Shown: positions 1 to 9,150, counted from the first letter of the stretch. The stretch is 64,000 nt of DNA from Rhodococcus sp. Z13 (GCF_025837095.1 NZ_CP107551.1:1346352-1410351); one strand, 5' to 3'. The notes: generated by a model from the sequence alone, not told the origin. Numbers and translations: made by a program.

Positions 1-273
1 GTCGCGATCGACCTGCGGCGAGGTCGTCATCGCGACGAGCATCCGCAGCACGGACGGGGTGCTCAGCTGTATGTGGGAGTCCACTCGGGGGAGTTGTGAC
101 AACAACGGAATCCGAGACCGACGGCCTCCGCCGCGGCGCGCTGCGACTCGTGGCCGAGCACCCGCACCCGGTGTCCGCGACGGCACAGCTCACGTCCCAC
201 CGCGAATTCCGGGGATGGTTGCCGCCCCTTCGAAGGTGACGATCAGGACGCTCGCCACGTGCGACGCGGTCAT
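1..273 (-). pseudogene. frameshifted MGT/UGT-type glycosyltransferase, N-terminal part
   Basis: The minus strand from an ATG at 273 encodes a start like that of macrolide-type glycosyltransferases: a hydrophobic first strand ending in VTFEG, then (in another frame) a GRELCRRGHRVRVLGHES segment and an AAAEAVGLGF segment, then (back in the first frame) STPSVLRMLVAMTTSPQVD. No single frame is open throughout. Restoring one base at each of three places (a G run near 226, a C run near 212 and a C near 67) gives one continuous reading frame of about 92 residues reaching the window edge. Family knowledge: the N-terminal domain of these GT-B enzymes binds the acceptor. Whether the gene is truly broken or the sequence carries homopolymer errors cannot be decided here; the rest of the gene lies outside the window. 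Confidence 0.6.
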
Positions 274-354
274 TGCCCCGGTATGTGCCCGCCGCGGGTG
301 GTGCCGGTAGCCCCGCACGAACGAAAACGCGCGAACGAGCGCGACGGAAAAGGA

Positions 355-394
355 CGGATGCCACCCGTGATCCGGGGATCACGGGTGGCATCCG
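355..394 (-). terminator. intrinsic terminator after narX
   Basis: A perfect inverted repeat (19-bp arms 355-373 and 376-394 with a GG centre) starts 17 bp beyond the narX stop on the minus strand and is followed in that direction by a short T-rich stretch (GTCCTTTTCC). It separates the hydroxybenzoate genes from the glycosyltransferase fragment. Confidence 0.85.
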
Positions 395-410
395 GAGGGA
401 AGGGAACCGA

Positions 411-1607
411 TCAGCGGTTGCGATCGGAGCTGTAGCCCCACAGCCAGTCGGTGTACTTGTAGCTCGAGGTGTCACGGGTGCGGAACAGCTCGTTGCGGGC
501 CTCGCGGCCGGCGCCGTCGAGGTGCCACAGGTCGCCCCACATGCGGCCGGTGGTGAGGATGCGGTTGCAGCGCGGAGCGCGCTCGGCGTTCACGTCCTGC
601 AGGATCTTCGGCCAGTTCTTCGTGTCGCCCTGCAGATCCTCGGCGGCGTAGTCGGCGAGGCACTTGGCGTCCTCGAGGGCCATGACGGCGCCGGAGGCCA
701 GATACTGCAGTGGCGGGTGCGCGGCGTCGCCGAGCAGGATCATGCGGCCGTCGACCCAGTTGTCGATCGGGTTGCGGTCGAACATCGGCCACCACCGGTC
801 GGTCCACAGGTACTTCAGTGCGCTCTGGACACTCTCGTGGCAGTGGTCGTAGGCGTGCGCGAGTTCCTCGGGGCTGCCCCACATCTCCTCACCGCGCAGG
901 AAGGCCGGCGACTGGAACACCGCAACCTGGTTGAGCATCTCACCCTGGCGCAGCGGGTACTGGATGAAGTGGCAGCGCGGGCCGATGTAGCCCACGACGT
1001 CCTCGATCTCCTCGTCGAGCGGGACCTCGTCCATCGGGAAGGTACCGCGGAAGGCGACGTATCCGGAACCGACCGGCTTGTCGTCGGACAGCTTCGGGCG
1101 CAGCCGCGAGTGCAGGCCGTCCATGCCGAGCGCGACGTCGCCGACGTGCTCCTCACCGTTCTCGAGGATCACGCGCACGGTGTCGCCCTCGGTGACCACG
1201 TCGGTGACGGTGCAGTTCGTGCGCAGGTCGGCGCCGGCCGCGCGGGCCGCGGCGACCAGCACCGAGTGCAGGTCGGAACGGTGCACGACGAAGTACACGC
1301 CGCCGTAGTGCTGCTGGTAGTCGCGGCCGAGGTCGACCTTGGTGAGGATCTCCGCGGTGACGGCGTCCCGGAAGACGAGGTTCTTGGGCAGCACGCCCTT
1401 GGCGATGACCTCGTCGTACACACCGAGCGACTGCAGGATGCGCGAGCCGTGCGGGCCGATCTGGAGACCGGCACCGACCTCACCGAACTCGGGTGCACGC
1501 TCGAACAGCGTGACCTGAGCGCCCTTCTGGGCCAGGGCGAGGGCGTTGGCGACACCGCCGATGCCGCCACCGGCGATGAGAACTCGTGCGTCCTTCAGTG
1601 CGGACAT
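411..1607 (-). CDS. narX: 3-hydroxybenzoate 6-hydroxylase (FAD monooxygenase)
   Basis: This 398-aa protein is a class A flavoprotein hydroxylase. It shows the dinucleotide-binding GGGIGG at residues 13-18, a [10 protein letters not shown] segment corresponding to the DG motif, and the second FAD motif [12 protein letters not shown] near residue 290. Such enzymes use NADH and O2 to para-hydroxylate 3-hydroxybenzoate to gentisate (2,5-dihydroxybenzoate). The assignment rests on the family and on the neighbours: a gentisate dioxygenase, fumarylpyruvate hydrolase and mycothiol-type isomerase lie divergently next to it, the arrangement described for narX and narIKL in Rhodococcus. The start is supported by AAGGAG seven bases upstream. 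It follows the transporter by 50 bp and is probably co-transcribed with it. A salicylate 5-hydroxylase-like activity is less likely. Confidence 0.9.
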   Translation of the reverse strand: MSALKDARVLIAGGGIGGVANALALAQKGAQVTLFERAPEFGEVGAGLQIGPHGSRILQSLGVYDEVIAKGVLPKNLVFRDAVTAEILTKVDLGRDYQQHYGGVYFVVHRSDLHSVLVAAARAAGADLRTNCTVTDVVTEGDTVRVILENGEEHVGDVALGMDGLHSRLRPKLSDDKPVGSGYVAFRGTFPMDEVPLDEEIEDVVGYIGPRCHFIQYPLRQGEMLNQVAVFQSPAFLRGEEMWGSPEELAHAYDHCHESVQSALKYLWTDRWWPMFDRNPIDNWVDGRMILLGDAAHPPLQYLASGAVMALEDAKCLADYAAEDLQGDTKNWPKILQDVNAERAPRCNRILTTGRMWGDLWHLDGAGREARNELFRTRDTSSYKYTDWLWGYSSDRNR

Positions 1608-1657
1608 GACACTCCTTCGGGTCGTGAAAGCGGGGTAGAAGTGGTCTGGGATCCCGC

Positions 1658-2914
1658 TCAGTGAGCGGCGAGGGGGCGCACCGTCTCGTGACGGGCGGGG
1701 AACTTCTTCCAGATCACCGTCAGCAGCAGCGAGGAGATCAGCGCGCTGACGCCGAAGAGGACGAAGTTCGAGTGCGCACCGAGGCCGGCGGCGAGCAGCC
1801 AGCCGCCGATCTGCGGGGCCGCGACGGCGCCGATGCGGCCGACGCCGAGGGCCCAGCCGAGGGCGGTGCCGCGGAGGTGATCGGGATAGTACGAGGCGAC
1901 CGCCGCGATGATCAGGGCCTGGGTGCCGTGGGTACCCACACCGGCGAGCACGAAGATCAGGTAGACGGTGGCGACCGGCGGGTCGGTCAGCAGCAGGAGC
2001 AGGGCCACACCGGCGACGAAGGCCGCGACGATACTCGTGGGCACCGAACCCCAGCGCACCCCGCCCCAGGCGGTGATGAACGAACCGGCGACGGCGCCGA
2101 GGTTCAGGGCCAGCGAGAAGGTCAGGGCGTTGCCCAGATCGGTACCTTCACCCTGCATCAGCTTCGGCAACCAGGTGCCCAGGCCGTACCACGCCAGCAG
2201 GGTCACCACGGTGACGGCGGCGAACATGATGCTCACGGTGCGGAACTGCGAACCGAGCAGGCTCCTGAAGCCGCCCTCGGAGTTGTCCGGATGGGTCTCG
2301 AGTGCCTCGTGCTTCGGCAGCACCTTGACCGCGAGCGGAACGAGGACCAGCAGCGGGACGAGCGCGAACGCGAACATCGGGCGCCAGCCCCAGTTCGGGA
2401 TGACGGGGATGCCGACGAGCGCGGCGATGGAACCGCCGATCGGGACACCGGACATCATCATGGTGGCGACGGCGGCGCGCCACTTGTCCGGAACGAGTTC
2501 GGCGGCAAGGGCGTTCGAGGTCGGCACGAGGCCGCCGAGTCCGATGCCGGCGATCAGGCGCATGATGCCGAAGAGCACCGGTCCGGGGGCCACGGCGCAG
2601 AGGGTGGTGAAAACGGACAGGACGACGACGCATCCGATGACGGCCTGTTTGCGTCCGATCGCATCCGAGATCCGGCCCGCGAGGACCGCGCCGATCATCA
2701 TGCCGACGAACGCGAGGCTCCCGAGGGTGCCGGCGGTCGAGGCGTTGATTCCCCACTCGTCCTGGAGGCTGGAGATGACGTTGCCGTAGACGATGAGGTC
2801 GTAGCCGTCGAAGACCACGAAGAGCCAGCAGACGATCACCGCGATCATGTGGGCGCGGGGCAGGGTGATGCTCCCGCCGGCCCGGCTCGGCGAGGTCTCG
2901 TGGGAAGGATGCAT
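1658..2914 (-). CDS. MFS aromatic acid:H+ symporter (AAHS family)
   Basis: A 418-aa integral membrane protein with about 12 hydrophobic segments. The first helix carries [10 protein letters not shown], the acidic DGYD signature of the aromatic acid:proton symporters (BenK, PcaK, GenK, MhbT). An R-x-x-D-x-x-GRK loop after helix 2 ([10 protein letters not shown]) is the usual MFS A-motif. It probably imports 3-hydroxybenzoate and/or gentisate. It is the first gene of the minus-strand operon, transcribed from the 48-bp divergent region shared with the IclR gene, and the palindrome at 2955-2971 lies in its promoter region. Substrate is inferred from family and context; the two substrates cannot be told apart by reading. 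Confidence 0.88.
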   Translation of the reverse strand: MHPSHETSPSRAGGSITLPRAHMIAVIVCWLFVVFDGYDLIVYGNVISSLQDEWGINASTAGTLGSLAFVGMMIGAVLAGRISDAIGRKQAVIGCVVVLSVFTTLCAVAPGPVLFGIMRLIAGIGLGGLVPTSNALAAELVPDKWRAAVATMMMSGVPIGGSIAALVGIPVIPNWGWRPMFAFALVPLLVLVPLAVKVLPKHEALETHPDNSEGGFRSLLGSQFRTVSIMFAAVTVVTLLAWYGLGTWLPKLMQGEGTDLGNALTFSLALNLGAVAGSFITAWGGVRWGSVPTSIVAAFVAGVALLLLLTDPPVATVYLIFVLAGVGTHGTQALIIAAVASYYPDHLRGTALGWALGVGRIGAVAAPQIGGWLLAAGLGAHSNFVLFGVSALISSLLLTVIWKKFPARHETVRPLAAH

Positions 2915-2954
2915 TCCTCAACGGTGGGCGCGCGGAACCGGACGATGCAATAAA

Positions 2955-2971
2955 GTTCTGCTATGCAGAAC
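2955..2971. promoter_or_regulatory. candidate IclR operator, divergent promoter
   Basis: GTTCTGCTATGCAGAAC is a perfect palindrome with 7-bp arms and a 3-bp centre. It sits between the divergent transporter and IclR genes and overlaps the first ATG of the IclR gene (2963). Length and symmetry resemble known IclR-family operators. A near copy lies in front of narI at 3802-3816. Confidence 0.65.
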
Positions 2972-3820
2972 AAACCGATGGGCACGATCCGCAAGCCCAC
3001 CTACATGCTGGAGTCGGTCGACAACGCCCTTCGCCTGCTCCAGTTGCTGCGGGATGCGGGAGCGATCCGGCTCAAGGACGCCGCCCGGGAACTCGGGACG
3101 GCCCCGTCGACGGCACACCGTCTGCTCGCCATGCTCGTCTACCGCGGCTTCGCGGTGCAGGACGAGAAACGGATGTACCACCCGGGCCCGGCGCTGGGGG
3201 TCGGGCCGGCGCGGCAGGGCTGGACCCGGGACTTCACCGACATCTGCCGCTCGCACATGGAAGCGCTCGCTGCGCTCACCGACGAGACCGTCAACCTCGT
3301 GATCCGCGTCGGCTCGCAGGCCCGCTTCCTCTGGACCGCCGAAGCGGCATCGATCCTGCGTGTGGGCGATCGACGAGGTCAGGTGCTGCCTGCGGAGCTC
3401 ACCGCGGGCGGCCGCATCCTGCTCGCGGAACTGCCTCGACCGGTGCTCGAGCAGCTCTATCTCCGCCCCGCCGACGAGCCCCACATCGGGCAGGGACCGA
3501 CCCCGGCCTACGAGTCCGACCGGCGGATGGCGATCGGGGAGTTCGAGGAGTTCGTGCACGAACTCGAGGCCGCCCGCAACGTCGGTTTCGCGGTCAACGT
3601 CGAGCAGACGGAGGAGGGCGTCGCGGCCTTCGGGGTGGCCATCCGCAACGGCCGGGGTGTCGCGATCGGGGCGATCACGGTGGCCGTGCCGGTCACCCGT
3701 TATCGCCAGCATCTGAGGGGACGGCTGGTCTCCCAGATGCAGGTGGCGGTGCGCGGGATCGAGGTCGACGTCGCCCATATTGCCGGATCGGACGTCCAGA
3801 ATTCCGCACAGCAGAAATAG
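2963..3820 (+). CDS. IclR-family regulator of the gentisate cluster
   Basis: A 285-aa IclR-family regulator. Residues about 15-75 form the winged helix-turn-helix (leucine-rich start, then KDAARELGTAPSTAHRLLAML as the recognition region), and residues about 95-270 form the effector-binding domain. It is divergent from the transporter and directly precedes narI. A second ATG at 2978 (protein beginning MGTIRKP) is an equally good start; if used, the palindrome 2955-2971 would lie wholly in the leader, which suits autoregulation. By location it should control both arms of the cluster in response to 3-hydroxybenzoate, gentisate or a downstream intermediate; whether it activates or represses is not visible. 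Confidence 0.9.
   Translation: MQNKPMGTIRKPTYMLESVDNALRLLQLLRDAGAIRLKDAARELGTAPSTAHRLLAMLVYRGFAVQDEKRMYHPGPALGVGPARQGWTRDFTDICRSHMEALAALTDETVNLVIRVGSQARFLWTAEAASILRVGDRRGQVLPAELTAGGRILLAELPRPVLEQLYLRPADEPHIGQGPTPAYESDRRMAIGEFEEFVHELEAARNVGFAVNVEQTEEGVAAFGVAIRNGRGVAIGAITVAVPVTRYRQHLRGRLVSQMQVAVRGIEVDVAHIAGSDVQNSAQQK
3802..3816. promoter_or_regulatory. second IclR-type operator, upstream of narI
   Basis: TTCCGCACAGCAGAA matches the arms of the divergent-region palindrome (TTCTGC/GCAGAA) with one mismatch and the same 3-bp spacing. It lies in the last codons of the IclR gene, 80 bp before the narI start, where a narIKL promoter is expected. Confidence 0.5.
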
Positions 3821-3896
3821 ATGGCTTCGGGGGGTCGGGGGCACCTAGCGTGGGGACAGCGCCGGACAACGCTGCACCGTTGCCGAGAGGAGAACC

Positions 3897-4982
3897 ATGA
3901 CTGCCACCGAGCCGACCGCTGCCGAGCCGATCGATCCCGAGCTCCGGAAGCTGTACGACGACTTCGAGGCGGAGAACCTGAATCCGTTGTGGACCCAGCT
4001 CGGCGACCTCATGCCGATGGCGCCCACCTCCAAGGCGGTGCCCTTCGTCTGGAAGTGGTCGACGCTCTACCCGCTGGCGCAGCGCGCCGGTGATCTCGTG
4101 CCGGTCGGCCGTGGCGGCGAGCGCCGCGCCATCGCGCTGGCGAACCCGGGCCTCGGCGGCGTCCCCTACATCACCCCCACGCTGTGGGCGGCGATCCAGT
4201 ACCTGGGCCCGAAGGAGACCGCTCCCGAACACCGCCACTCGCAGAACGCCTTCCGCTTCGTGGTCGAGGGTGAGGGCGTGTGGACGGTCGTCAACGGTGA
4301 TCCGGTCGCCATGCGGCGCGGCGACTTCCTGCTGACTCCGGGCTGGAACTTCCACGGCCACCACAACGAGACCGACCAGCCGATGGCGTGGATCGACGGT
4401 CTCGACATCCCGTTCGTCCACTACACCGACACCGGCTTCTTCGAGTTCGGCTCCGACGGTGTGACCGACGAGAGCACCCCCGACATCTCCCGTTCGGAGC
4501 GGTTGTGGGTCCACCCGGGCCTGCGTCCGCTGGTCGGCCTCGACCGCAAGTCCAGCTCGCCGATCGCCTGCTACCGCTGGGAGCACACCGACCGCGCGCT
4601 GAACGAGCAGCTCGCCCTCGAGGACGAGGGTTACGCCGCAACCCCCGAGCCGGGCCACGCCGCGGTCCGCTACACGAACCCCACCACCGGCGGCGACGTC
4701 ATGCCGACGATCCGCGCCGAGTTCCACCGGCTGCGGGCCGGCGCGCACACCCGCGCCCGTCGTGACGTCGGTTCGGTGGTCTTCCAGGTCTTCGAAGGCG
4801 AAGGCCGCTTCCATCTGGCAGACAAGAGCCACGACGTCACCAAGGGCGACATGATCGTCGTCCCGTCCTGGGTGGAGTGGTCGCTCGAGACCGACAAGGG
4901 CGTCGACCTGTTCGCGTTCTCCGACGCGCCGATCGTCGAGCGTCTGCATTTCAACCGCACCATCATCTCCGAAGGAGCCTGA
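3897..4982 (+). CDS. narI: gentisate 1,2-dioxygenase
   Basis: A 361-aa bicupin dioxygenase. The N-terminal cupin (about residues 90-175) has PEHRHSQNAFRFVVEG followed by the second motif ending in NFHGHHNE, giving the His ligands expected for the Fe(II) site; a second cupin occupies the C-terminal third (AGAHTRARRDVGSVVFQVFEG). It opens the ring of gentisate between C1 and C2 to give maleylpyruvate. Length and order with narK and narL match the Rhodococcus gentisate operon. Start ATG is preceded by GAGAGGAG. The next gene begins 5 bp after its stop, indicating one operon. Confidence 0.95.
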   Translation: MTATEPTAAEPIDPELRKLYDDFEAENLNPLWTQLGDLMPMAPTSKAVPFVWKWSTLYPLAQRAGDLVPVGRGGERRAIALANPGLGGVPYITPTLWAAIQYLGPKETAPEHRHSQNAFRFVVEGEGVWTVVNGDPVAMRRGDFLLTPGWNFHGHHNETDQPMAWIDGLDIPFVHYTDTGFFEFGSDGVTDESTPDISRSERLWVHPGLRPLVGLDRKSSSPIACYRWEHTDRALNEQLALEDEGYAATPEPGHAAVRYTNPTTGGDVMPTIRAEFHRLRAGAHTRARRDVGSVVFQVFEGEGRFHLADKSHDVTKGDMIVVPSWVEWSLETDKGVDLFAFSDAPIVERLHFNRTIISEGA

Positions 4983-4987
4983 CCCTC

Positions 4988-5809
4988 ATGCGACTCGCCA
5001 CCCTCCGACTCGACGGCGGAACCGCCGCTGTCCGCGTGGACAGCGACTCGAGCGCCACCGTCATCGACGGCTACGCCGACCTGTCCGCCCTGCTGGCCGA
5101 TCCCGAGTGGAAGTCGGTCGCCGAGAAGGCATCGGGTAAGACCGTCGACCTCGCCGACGCCGACTACGCCCCCGTCGTCCCCGCCCCGGGCAAGATCGTG
5201 TGCGTCGGCCTGAACTACGCGACCCACATCAAGGAGATGGGCCGCGACCTGCCGGAGTACCCGACCCTGTTCTCGAAGTTCAAGGAAGCCCTCACCGGCC
5301 CCTACGACGACGTGGTCGTGCCCGCCTACGCCGGCTCGCAGCTGGACTGGGAGGCCGAGCTCGCCGTCGTCATCGGCAAGCAGGCCTACCAGGTCGCCGA
5401 GGCCGACGCCGCGGAGTACATCGCCGGCTACTCGGTCATCAACGACTACACCATGCGCGACTACCAGTACCGCACGCTGCAGTGGGATCAGGGCAAGACC
5501 TTCGAGAAGACCAGCGGTTTCGGTCCGGTCCTCGACACCGACTACCAGCTCGGCACCGCCATCGAGACCCGTCTCGAGGGTGAGGTCATGCAGTCGTCGA
5601 ACACCAACGACCTGGTGTTCACCCCGGCCAAGCTCGTCGACTACATCTCGCACATCGTCACGCTGCAGCCGGGCGACGTCATCATCACCGGCACCACCGG
5701 TGGTGTCGGCCACGCCCGCAAGCCCGCGCGCTACATCCAGAACGGTGAGGTCTGCGAGGTCACCATCGAGGGCCTCGGCACCGTCCGGAACAAGACGATC
5801 ATCAAGTAG
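4988..5809 (+). CDS. narK: fumarylpyruvate hydrolase (FAH family)
   Basis: A 273-aa fumarylacetoacetate-hydrolase-fold protein. The core shows the family landmarks KIVCVGLNYATHIKEMG, the metal-site glutamates in DWEAELAVVIG, and the glycine-rich GDVIITGTTGGVG near the end. It cleaves fumarylpyruvate to fumarate and pyruvate. I place the start at the ATG at 4988, five bases after narI, because it gives the normal FAH length and follows GGAGCC; an earlier start would run into narI. Context within narI-narK-narL distinguishes it from acylpyruvases of other pathways. Confidence 0.93.
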   Translation: MRLATLRLDGGTAAVRVDSDSSATVIDGYADLSALLADPEWKSVAEKASGKTVDLADADYAPVVPAPGKIVCVGLNYATHIKEMGRDLPEYPTLFSKFKEALTGPYDDVVVPAYAGSQLDWEAELAVVIGKQAYQVAEADAAEYIAGYSVINDYTMRDYQYRTLQWDQGKTFEKTSGFGPVLDTDYQLGTAIETRLEGEVMQSSNTNDLVFTPAKLVDYISHIVTLQPGDVIITGTTGGVGHARKPARYIQNGEVCEVTIEGLGTVRNKTIIK

Positions 5810-5823
5810 GAGCTGCACCGACC

Positions 5824-6537
5824 GTGGGATTCAACGATCTCGACCTGTCCGAGCGACTCCTCATCGCCCGGCGCGGCACGGCCTACCTGTCGCAGCGCCT
5901 GGCCGAGCTGACCGACGAGGAGCTCGACGGCCCCACCCTGCTCGAGGGGTGGACGCGCCGGCACCTGGTCGCGCACATCGGCTACAACGCCGCGGCGCTG
6001 TGCCGTCTGATGGACTGGGCGGCGACCGGTGTGGAGACGCCGATGTACGCCTCGACCGAGCAGCGGGCGCAGGAGATCGCGGAAGGCGCGACGCTGAGTC
6101 CCGCGGCTCTGCGGAACCTCTTCTCGCACACCATTGCTCGTCTCGACGAGAAGTGGCGTCACCTGCCGGAGGCGGCCTGGAAGTCCGAGGTCCGCACCGC
6201 GCAGGGCCGGCTCGTCCCCGCCGAGGAGACCGCCTGGATGCGCACCCGTGAGGTGTGGATCCACGCGGTGGATCTCGGCAACGGTGGTCGTTTCGGCGAC
6301 TTCCCGCCGGTCGTGCTCGACTCGCTGCTTGACGACATCGTCGGCATGTGGCGCAGGAAGGAACTCGGTGCCGGTCTGGCACTCGAGGTCGAGGGCCGCG
6401 ACCCGGTCCTGGTGAACCCCGAGGCCGAGACCTCCCACACGGTGCGCGGCGACCTGCCCGGCGTCGTGCGCTGGGCGGCCGGCCGTGGCGCCGTCGGTGT
6501 CACCGGTGGGGAGGCGACCCCGCCCCGCTGGCTCTGA
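5824..6537 (+). CDS. narL: mycothiol-dependent maleylpyruvate isomerase
   Basis: A 237-aa protein of the DinB/MDMPI fold starting at GTG 5824 (AGGAGC upstream). The N-terminal helical bundle carries TLLEGWTRRHLVAHIGYNA, in which the His of HLVAHIGYN belongs to the divalent-metal triad, with the second part in REVWIHAVDLG; the C-terminal domain is the small MDMPI_C-type fold. It isomerises maleylpyruvate to fumarylpyruvate using mycothiol, the actinobacterial thiol. Its presence instead of a glutathione-type isomerase supports an actinobacterial host. Last gene of the operon; a strong hairpin follows. Confidence 0.93.
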   Translation: MGFNDLDLSERLLIARRGTAYLSQRLAELTDEELDGPTLLEGWTRRHLVAHIGYNAAALCRLMDWAATGVETPMYASTEQRAQEIAEGATLSPAALRNLFSHTIARLDEKWRHLPEAAWKSEVRTAQGRLVPAEETAWMRTREVWIHAVDLGNGGRFGDFPPVVLDSLLDDIVGMWRRKELGAGLALEVEGRDPVLVNPEAETSHTVRGDLPGVVRWAAGRGAVGVTGGEATPPRWL

Positions 6538-6555
6538 TCCGGCACCCCGACGAAC

Positions 6556-6593
6556 GCGAGGGCCCGTCCACTGTCGAGTGGACGGGCCCTCGC
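6556..6593. terminator. bidirectional terminator hairpin
   Basis: Perfect 17-bp inverted repeat (6556-6572 and 6577-6593) with a GTCG loop between the convergent narL and Excalibur genes. No clear T-run on either side, so termination in both directions is inferred. Confidence 0.75.
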
Positions 6594-6607
6594 GGTGTCG
6601 GGACGGG

Positions 6608-7027
6608 CTACTTGCGCGGATCCTTCTCGCAGCCGATGCCGTCGTTGTCGCGGTCGAGGTGCGGTCCGTAACCCGGATCGTTGCGGCGGACCGGGGCGGC
6701 ACCGGCGTTCCATGCCTCGGTGCAGTTCTTGTACGACCACGCCTGGGCCGGGGGAGCCGACTGCTGCGGCGCAGGTGCGACGGCCTGCGGCGCGGGCGCG
6801 GGCGCCGGGGCGGGTGCCGGTGCCGGTGCCGGGGCGGGAGCAGGAGCAGGAGCCGGGAGGGGGGCCCACGGCAGCGGGACGTCCGGAACGGCCGATCCGG
6901 TCGGGATCAGGGCGACGATCTCACGCGGAAGCAGATCGGTGAGAGGCACGGCCGAGGCAGTGGACGGAACGACGGTGGCCAGGGCCACGCCTCCCAGCGT
7001 CGCAGCGACGATGCGGCGGAACTTCAT
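6608..7027 (-). CDS. secreted Excalibur calcium-binding domain protein
   Basis: A 139-aa secreted protein. Residues 1-26 form a signal peptide (KFRR, hydrophobic core, cleavage after ASA). The middle is a run of Pro-Ala dipeptides (about residues 55-85), a flexible wall-spanning linker. The C-terminal Excalibur domain has YKNCTEAW, then DPGYGPHLDRDNDGIGCE, the DxDxDGxxCE calcium-loop signature with two conserved cysteines. Family members are found attached to or near the cell envelope of Gram-positive bacteria; the role is unknown. The start MKFRR at 7027 is chosen because upstream in-frame codons would destroy the signal peptide. Confidence 0.9.
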   Translation of the reverse strand: MKFRRIVAATLGGVALATVVPSTASAVPLTDLLPREIVALIPTGSAVPDVPLPWAPLPAPAPAPAPAPAPAPAPAPAPAPQAVAPAPQQSAPPAQAWSYKNCTEAWNAGAAPVRRNDPGYGPHLDRDNDGIGCEKDPRK

Positions 7028-7131
7028 GCGCAGAGCCTTTCTGTACTCCTCGTATCGATCCGGGAATGCCGGACTCGAGCGAAATGTCGCTTTCGTGGTA
7101 CCGCATGTTACCGATACGTTTCGTGCACGCC

Positions 7132-7172
7132 GATCGGCCCGCCCGCAACCGGATGTTGCGAGCGGGCCGATC
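7132..7172 (-). terminator. hairpin after the KAS III gene
   Basis: Inverted repeat with 17-bp arms and one mismatch (7132-7148 and 7156-7172), 46 bp downstream of the KAS III-like stop and upstream of the Excalibur start on the same strand. Probable terminator separating the two units. Confidence 0.65.
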
Positions 7173-7218
7173 ATCGCTCCGAGCCTGCCGGGGGACGGGC
7201 CGGACGTGTGTGGTGCCC

Positions 7219-9105
7219 CTAGACGGTGGTGGCGTCCTCACGGAACGGCACGACCACCCGCGGATCGACGCGGAGGACGGTGTAACCCGCCACGGCTCCG
7301 GCGCCGAACCCGGGCGCGAAGATGCGCACCGGCCGGGTGATGACGCCGTCGCGCACCGCGTCGTGGATGGCGAGCGGGATGCTCGCCGAGGAGGTGTTGC
7401 CGACCTTCTCGATATTGAAGTAGAGCCGGTCGGCGGACAGGCCCGCGTCCGCAGCGAGCTCGACGACCATCGTCTTGTTCGCCTGATGCGGCACGATCAG
7501 ATCGATGTCGTCGAGGAGCGACCGTCCCGCGTCGTCGGGGGAGGGCAGCGTCCGGATCTCGTCGAGCATCTGGGTGAGATACCGACCGGCGAGCGACTTC
7601 ACCTCGGGTCCGTAGACCGTGATGGAGTTGTCGAAGTCGGGGTTCGGCCAGATGATCGAGTTGACCTCGCTCGTCGGGCCGCTCGCGTAGCTGTTGAAGA
7701 ACTCCACGTCGGGTTCCTCGCCCTCGCCCGCGGGCGAGACCAGGATCGCGGCGGCACCGTCACCGAAGATCATCCGGGACGGCCGGACACTGCCGATCTT
7801 GTCGGAGAACTTCTCCACGCACACCACGAGGACGGGTCGCTTCACCTGCTGCAGGATGCGGGTCGCCTCGGCGAGGCCGTAGGGCATGCCCGCGCACGCG
7901 GCGATCAGGTCGTAGGCCGCGTGGACCTGCCCGATGCCGAGCTCACCCGCGATCCACGTCGCGAGGGACGGGATCGGCCGTGCGCTGGTGCAGGTGCACG
8001 CGATCACCGCGCCGATGTCCTCCGGGCCGACCCCCGCGTGGGCGACGGCCTGCTTCGCGGCCGACAGCGCGAGGTCCTCGAAGGTGCCCGAGGTGTACCG
8101 GCGCTGCTCGATGCCGGTCTTGGCGGTGATCTCCTCGGCCGACATCGGTGACCAGTTGTAGGCCGTGTTGCGGATCAGGTCCTCGTTGGTGCACACCTGG
8201 TCGCCGTGCGCCACCGCGATCGCGGCGATGCGCGGCGCGACGGTGAACTCCGCGCGGACGTCGACGGCCGGATAGGGCGCCGACGGTTCGGCCGGCTCCG
8301 GCCGGGTGAACGAGGTGGCCGGCCGGCACCGGCCCGAGGCCGCCCGCTCGATGAACCGCTGCACCTCACGGGTGCGGGGATGGGAGACCACGACGTAGTC
8401 GTCGTCCCGCAGGTCCGCGACCCGGACGAGTTCGACGTCCTCGCCGTCCCAGGGCTGCCGGTTGTGCAGCACCATCGACCAGCGGCCCAGCGCCTCGAGT
8501 TCGGCGACGTCCTCGTGGCAGTCCAGGATCTCGTCGTATCCGAAGACGGGGAAATTCGGATCGAACCGCCGCAGCCGCATGGTGATGTTCTCCGGATCGG
8601 AGAGAAGCTGCGCGACAGTCGGTTTCACGATCGGAAGGTCACCGGCGAAGTGACGGCGGGCGCCGAACACCGCGAACAGGCGGTCGAAGATCCGATCCTC
8701 CGCGAGACTGTCCCAGGCGCGGGGGAGCTCGTGATAGGCGTCCTCGACGGCGGCGAGACGCTGTTCGGCGTCGGGCCAGGGCGTCAGGCTGGGCATGTAG
8801 ACGTCGTCGCGGTTGCGCGGGACGTCACCCCAGCGGGTGACCCGCCGCTCGAACATCACGAGCGAGAAGCGGTCGGCCCAGAACACGTTGAGCGCCATGT
8901 CGCGCATGATCTCGAACTTCGACCGGTAGACGCCCTGGGCGTGCCGGGACAGGATCTCGGAGACCGTCGGCGCCTTGGTGTCGAAGTCCCTGCGGATCAC
9001 CGCGTCGAGCTGGTCGACACCGGTGAGGACGGAGAAGTCCAGCTCCGGAAGGAAATTGGATGGGAAGACGATTCGGCCGTGCCGATTGAGCTCGAAGGAT
9101 TGCAT
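7219..9105 (-). CDS. KAS III (FabH)-like ketosynthase with long N-terminal extension
   Basis: A 628-aa protein of which only about residues 285-620 are a 3-oxoacyl-ACP synthase III (thiolase fold). The catalytic Cys lies in DLIAACAGMPYG, the His in VPHQANKTM and the Asn in VGNTSSASIP, so the Cys-His-Asn triad is complete; the glycine-rich C-terminal GFGAGAVAGYTVL is also present. The first 280 or so residues (rich in Trp, Arg and Asp) resemble nothing I recognise and are absent from ordinary FabH of about 330 aa. The gene follows an acetoacetyl-CoA-reductase-like SDR by 45 bp and is probably co-transcribed. Substrate unknown; it could prime a fatty or polyketide-like chain, or act on acyl-CoA rather than ACP. 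Confidence 0.82.
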   Translation of the reverse strand: MQSFELNRHGRIVFPSNFLPELDFSVLTGVDQLDAVIRRDFDTKAPTVSEILSRHAQGVYRSKFEIMRDMALNVFWADRFSLVMFERRVTRWGDVPRNRDDVYMPSLTPWPDAEQRLAAVEDAYHELPRAWDSLAEDRIFDRLFAVFGARRHFAGDLPIVKPTVAQLLSDPENITMRLRRFDPNFPVFGYDEILDCHEDVAELEALGRWSMVLHNRQPWDGEDVELVRVADLRDDDYVVVSHPRTREVQRFIERAASGRCRPATSFTRPEPAEPSAPYPAVDVRAEFTVAPRIAAIAVAHGDQVCTNEDLIRNTAYNWSPMSAEEITAKTGIEQRRYTSGTFEDLALSAAKQAVAHAGVGPEDIGAVIACTCTSARPIPSLATWIAGELGIGQVHAAYDLIAACAGMPYGLAEATRILQQVKRPVLVVCVEKFSDKIGSVRPSRMIFGDGAAAILVSPAGEGEEPDVEFFNSYASGPTSEVNSIIWPNPDFDNSITVYGPEVKSLAGRYLTQMLDEIRTLPSPDDAGRSLLDDIDLIVPHQANKTMVVELAADAGLSADRLYFNIEKVGNTSSASIPLAIHDAVRDGVITRPVRIFAPGFGAGAVAGYTVLRVDPRVVVPFREDATTV

Positions 9106-9150
9106 GTAACGGGGACCCGTTCGATTCGAAGTGGTGGAGGTGGCGGGACG

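Noticed and set aside
273-2953. Long plus-strand open frames opposite narX and the transporter gene
   Set aside because: Same GC-driven antisense effect; no recognisable domains and no ribosome-binding sites, whereas the minus-strand products are clear family members.
6750-6860. Tandem repeat element in the Excalibur gene
   Set aside because: The repetition is a Pro-Ala coding linker within the protein, not a mobile or intergenic repeat.
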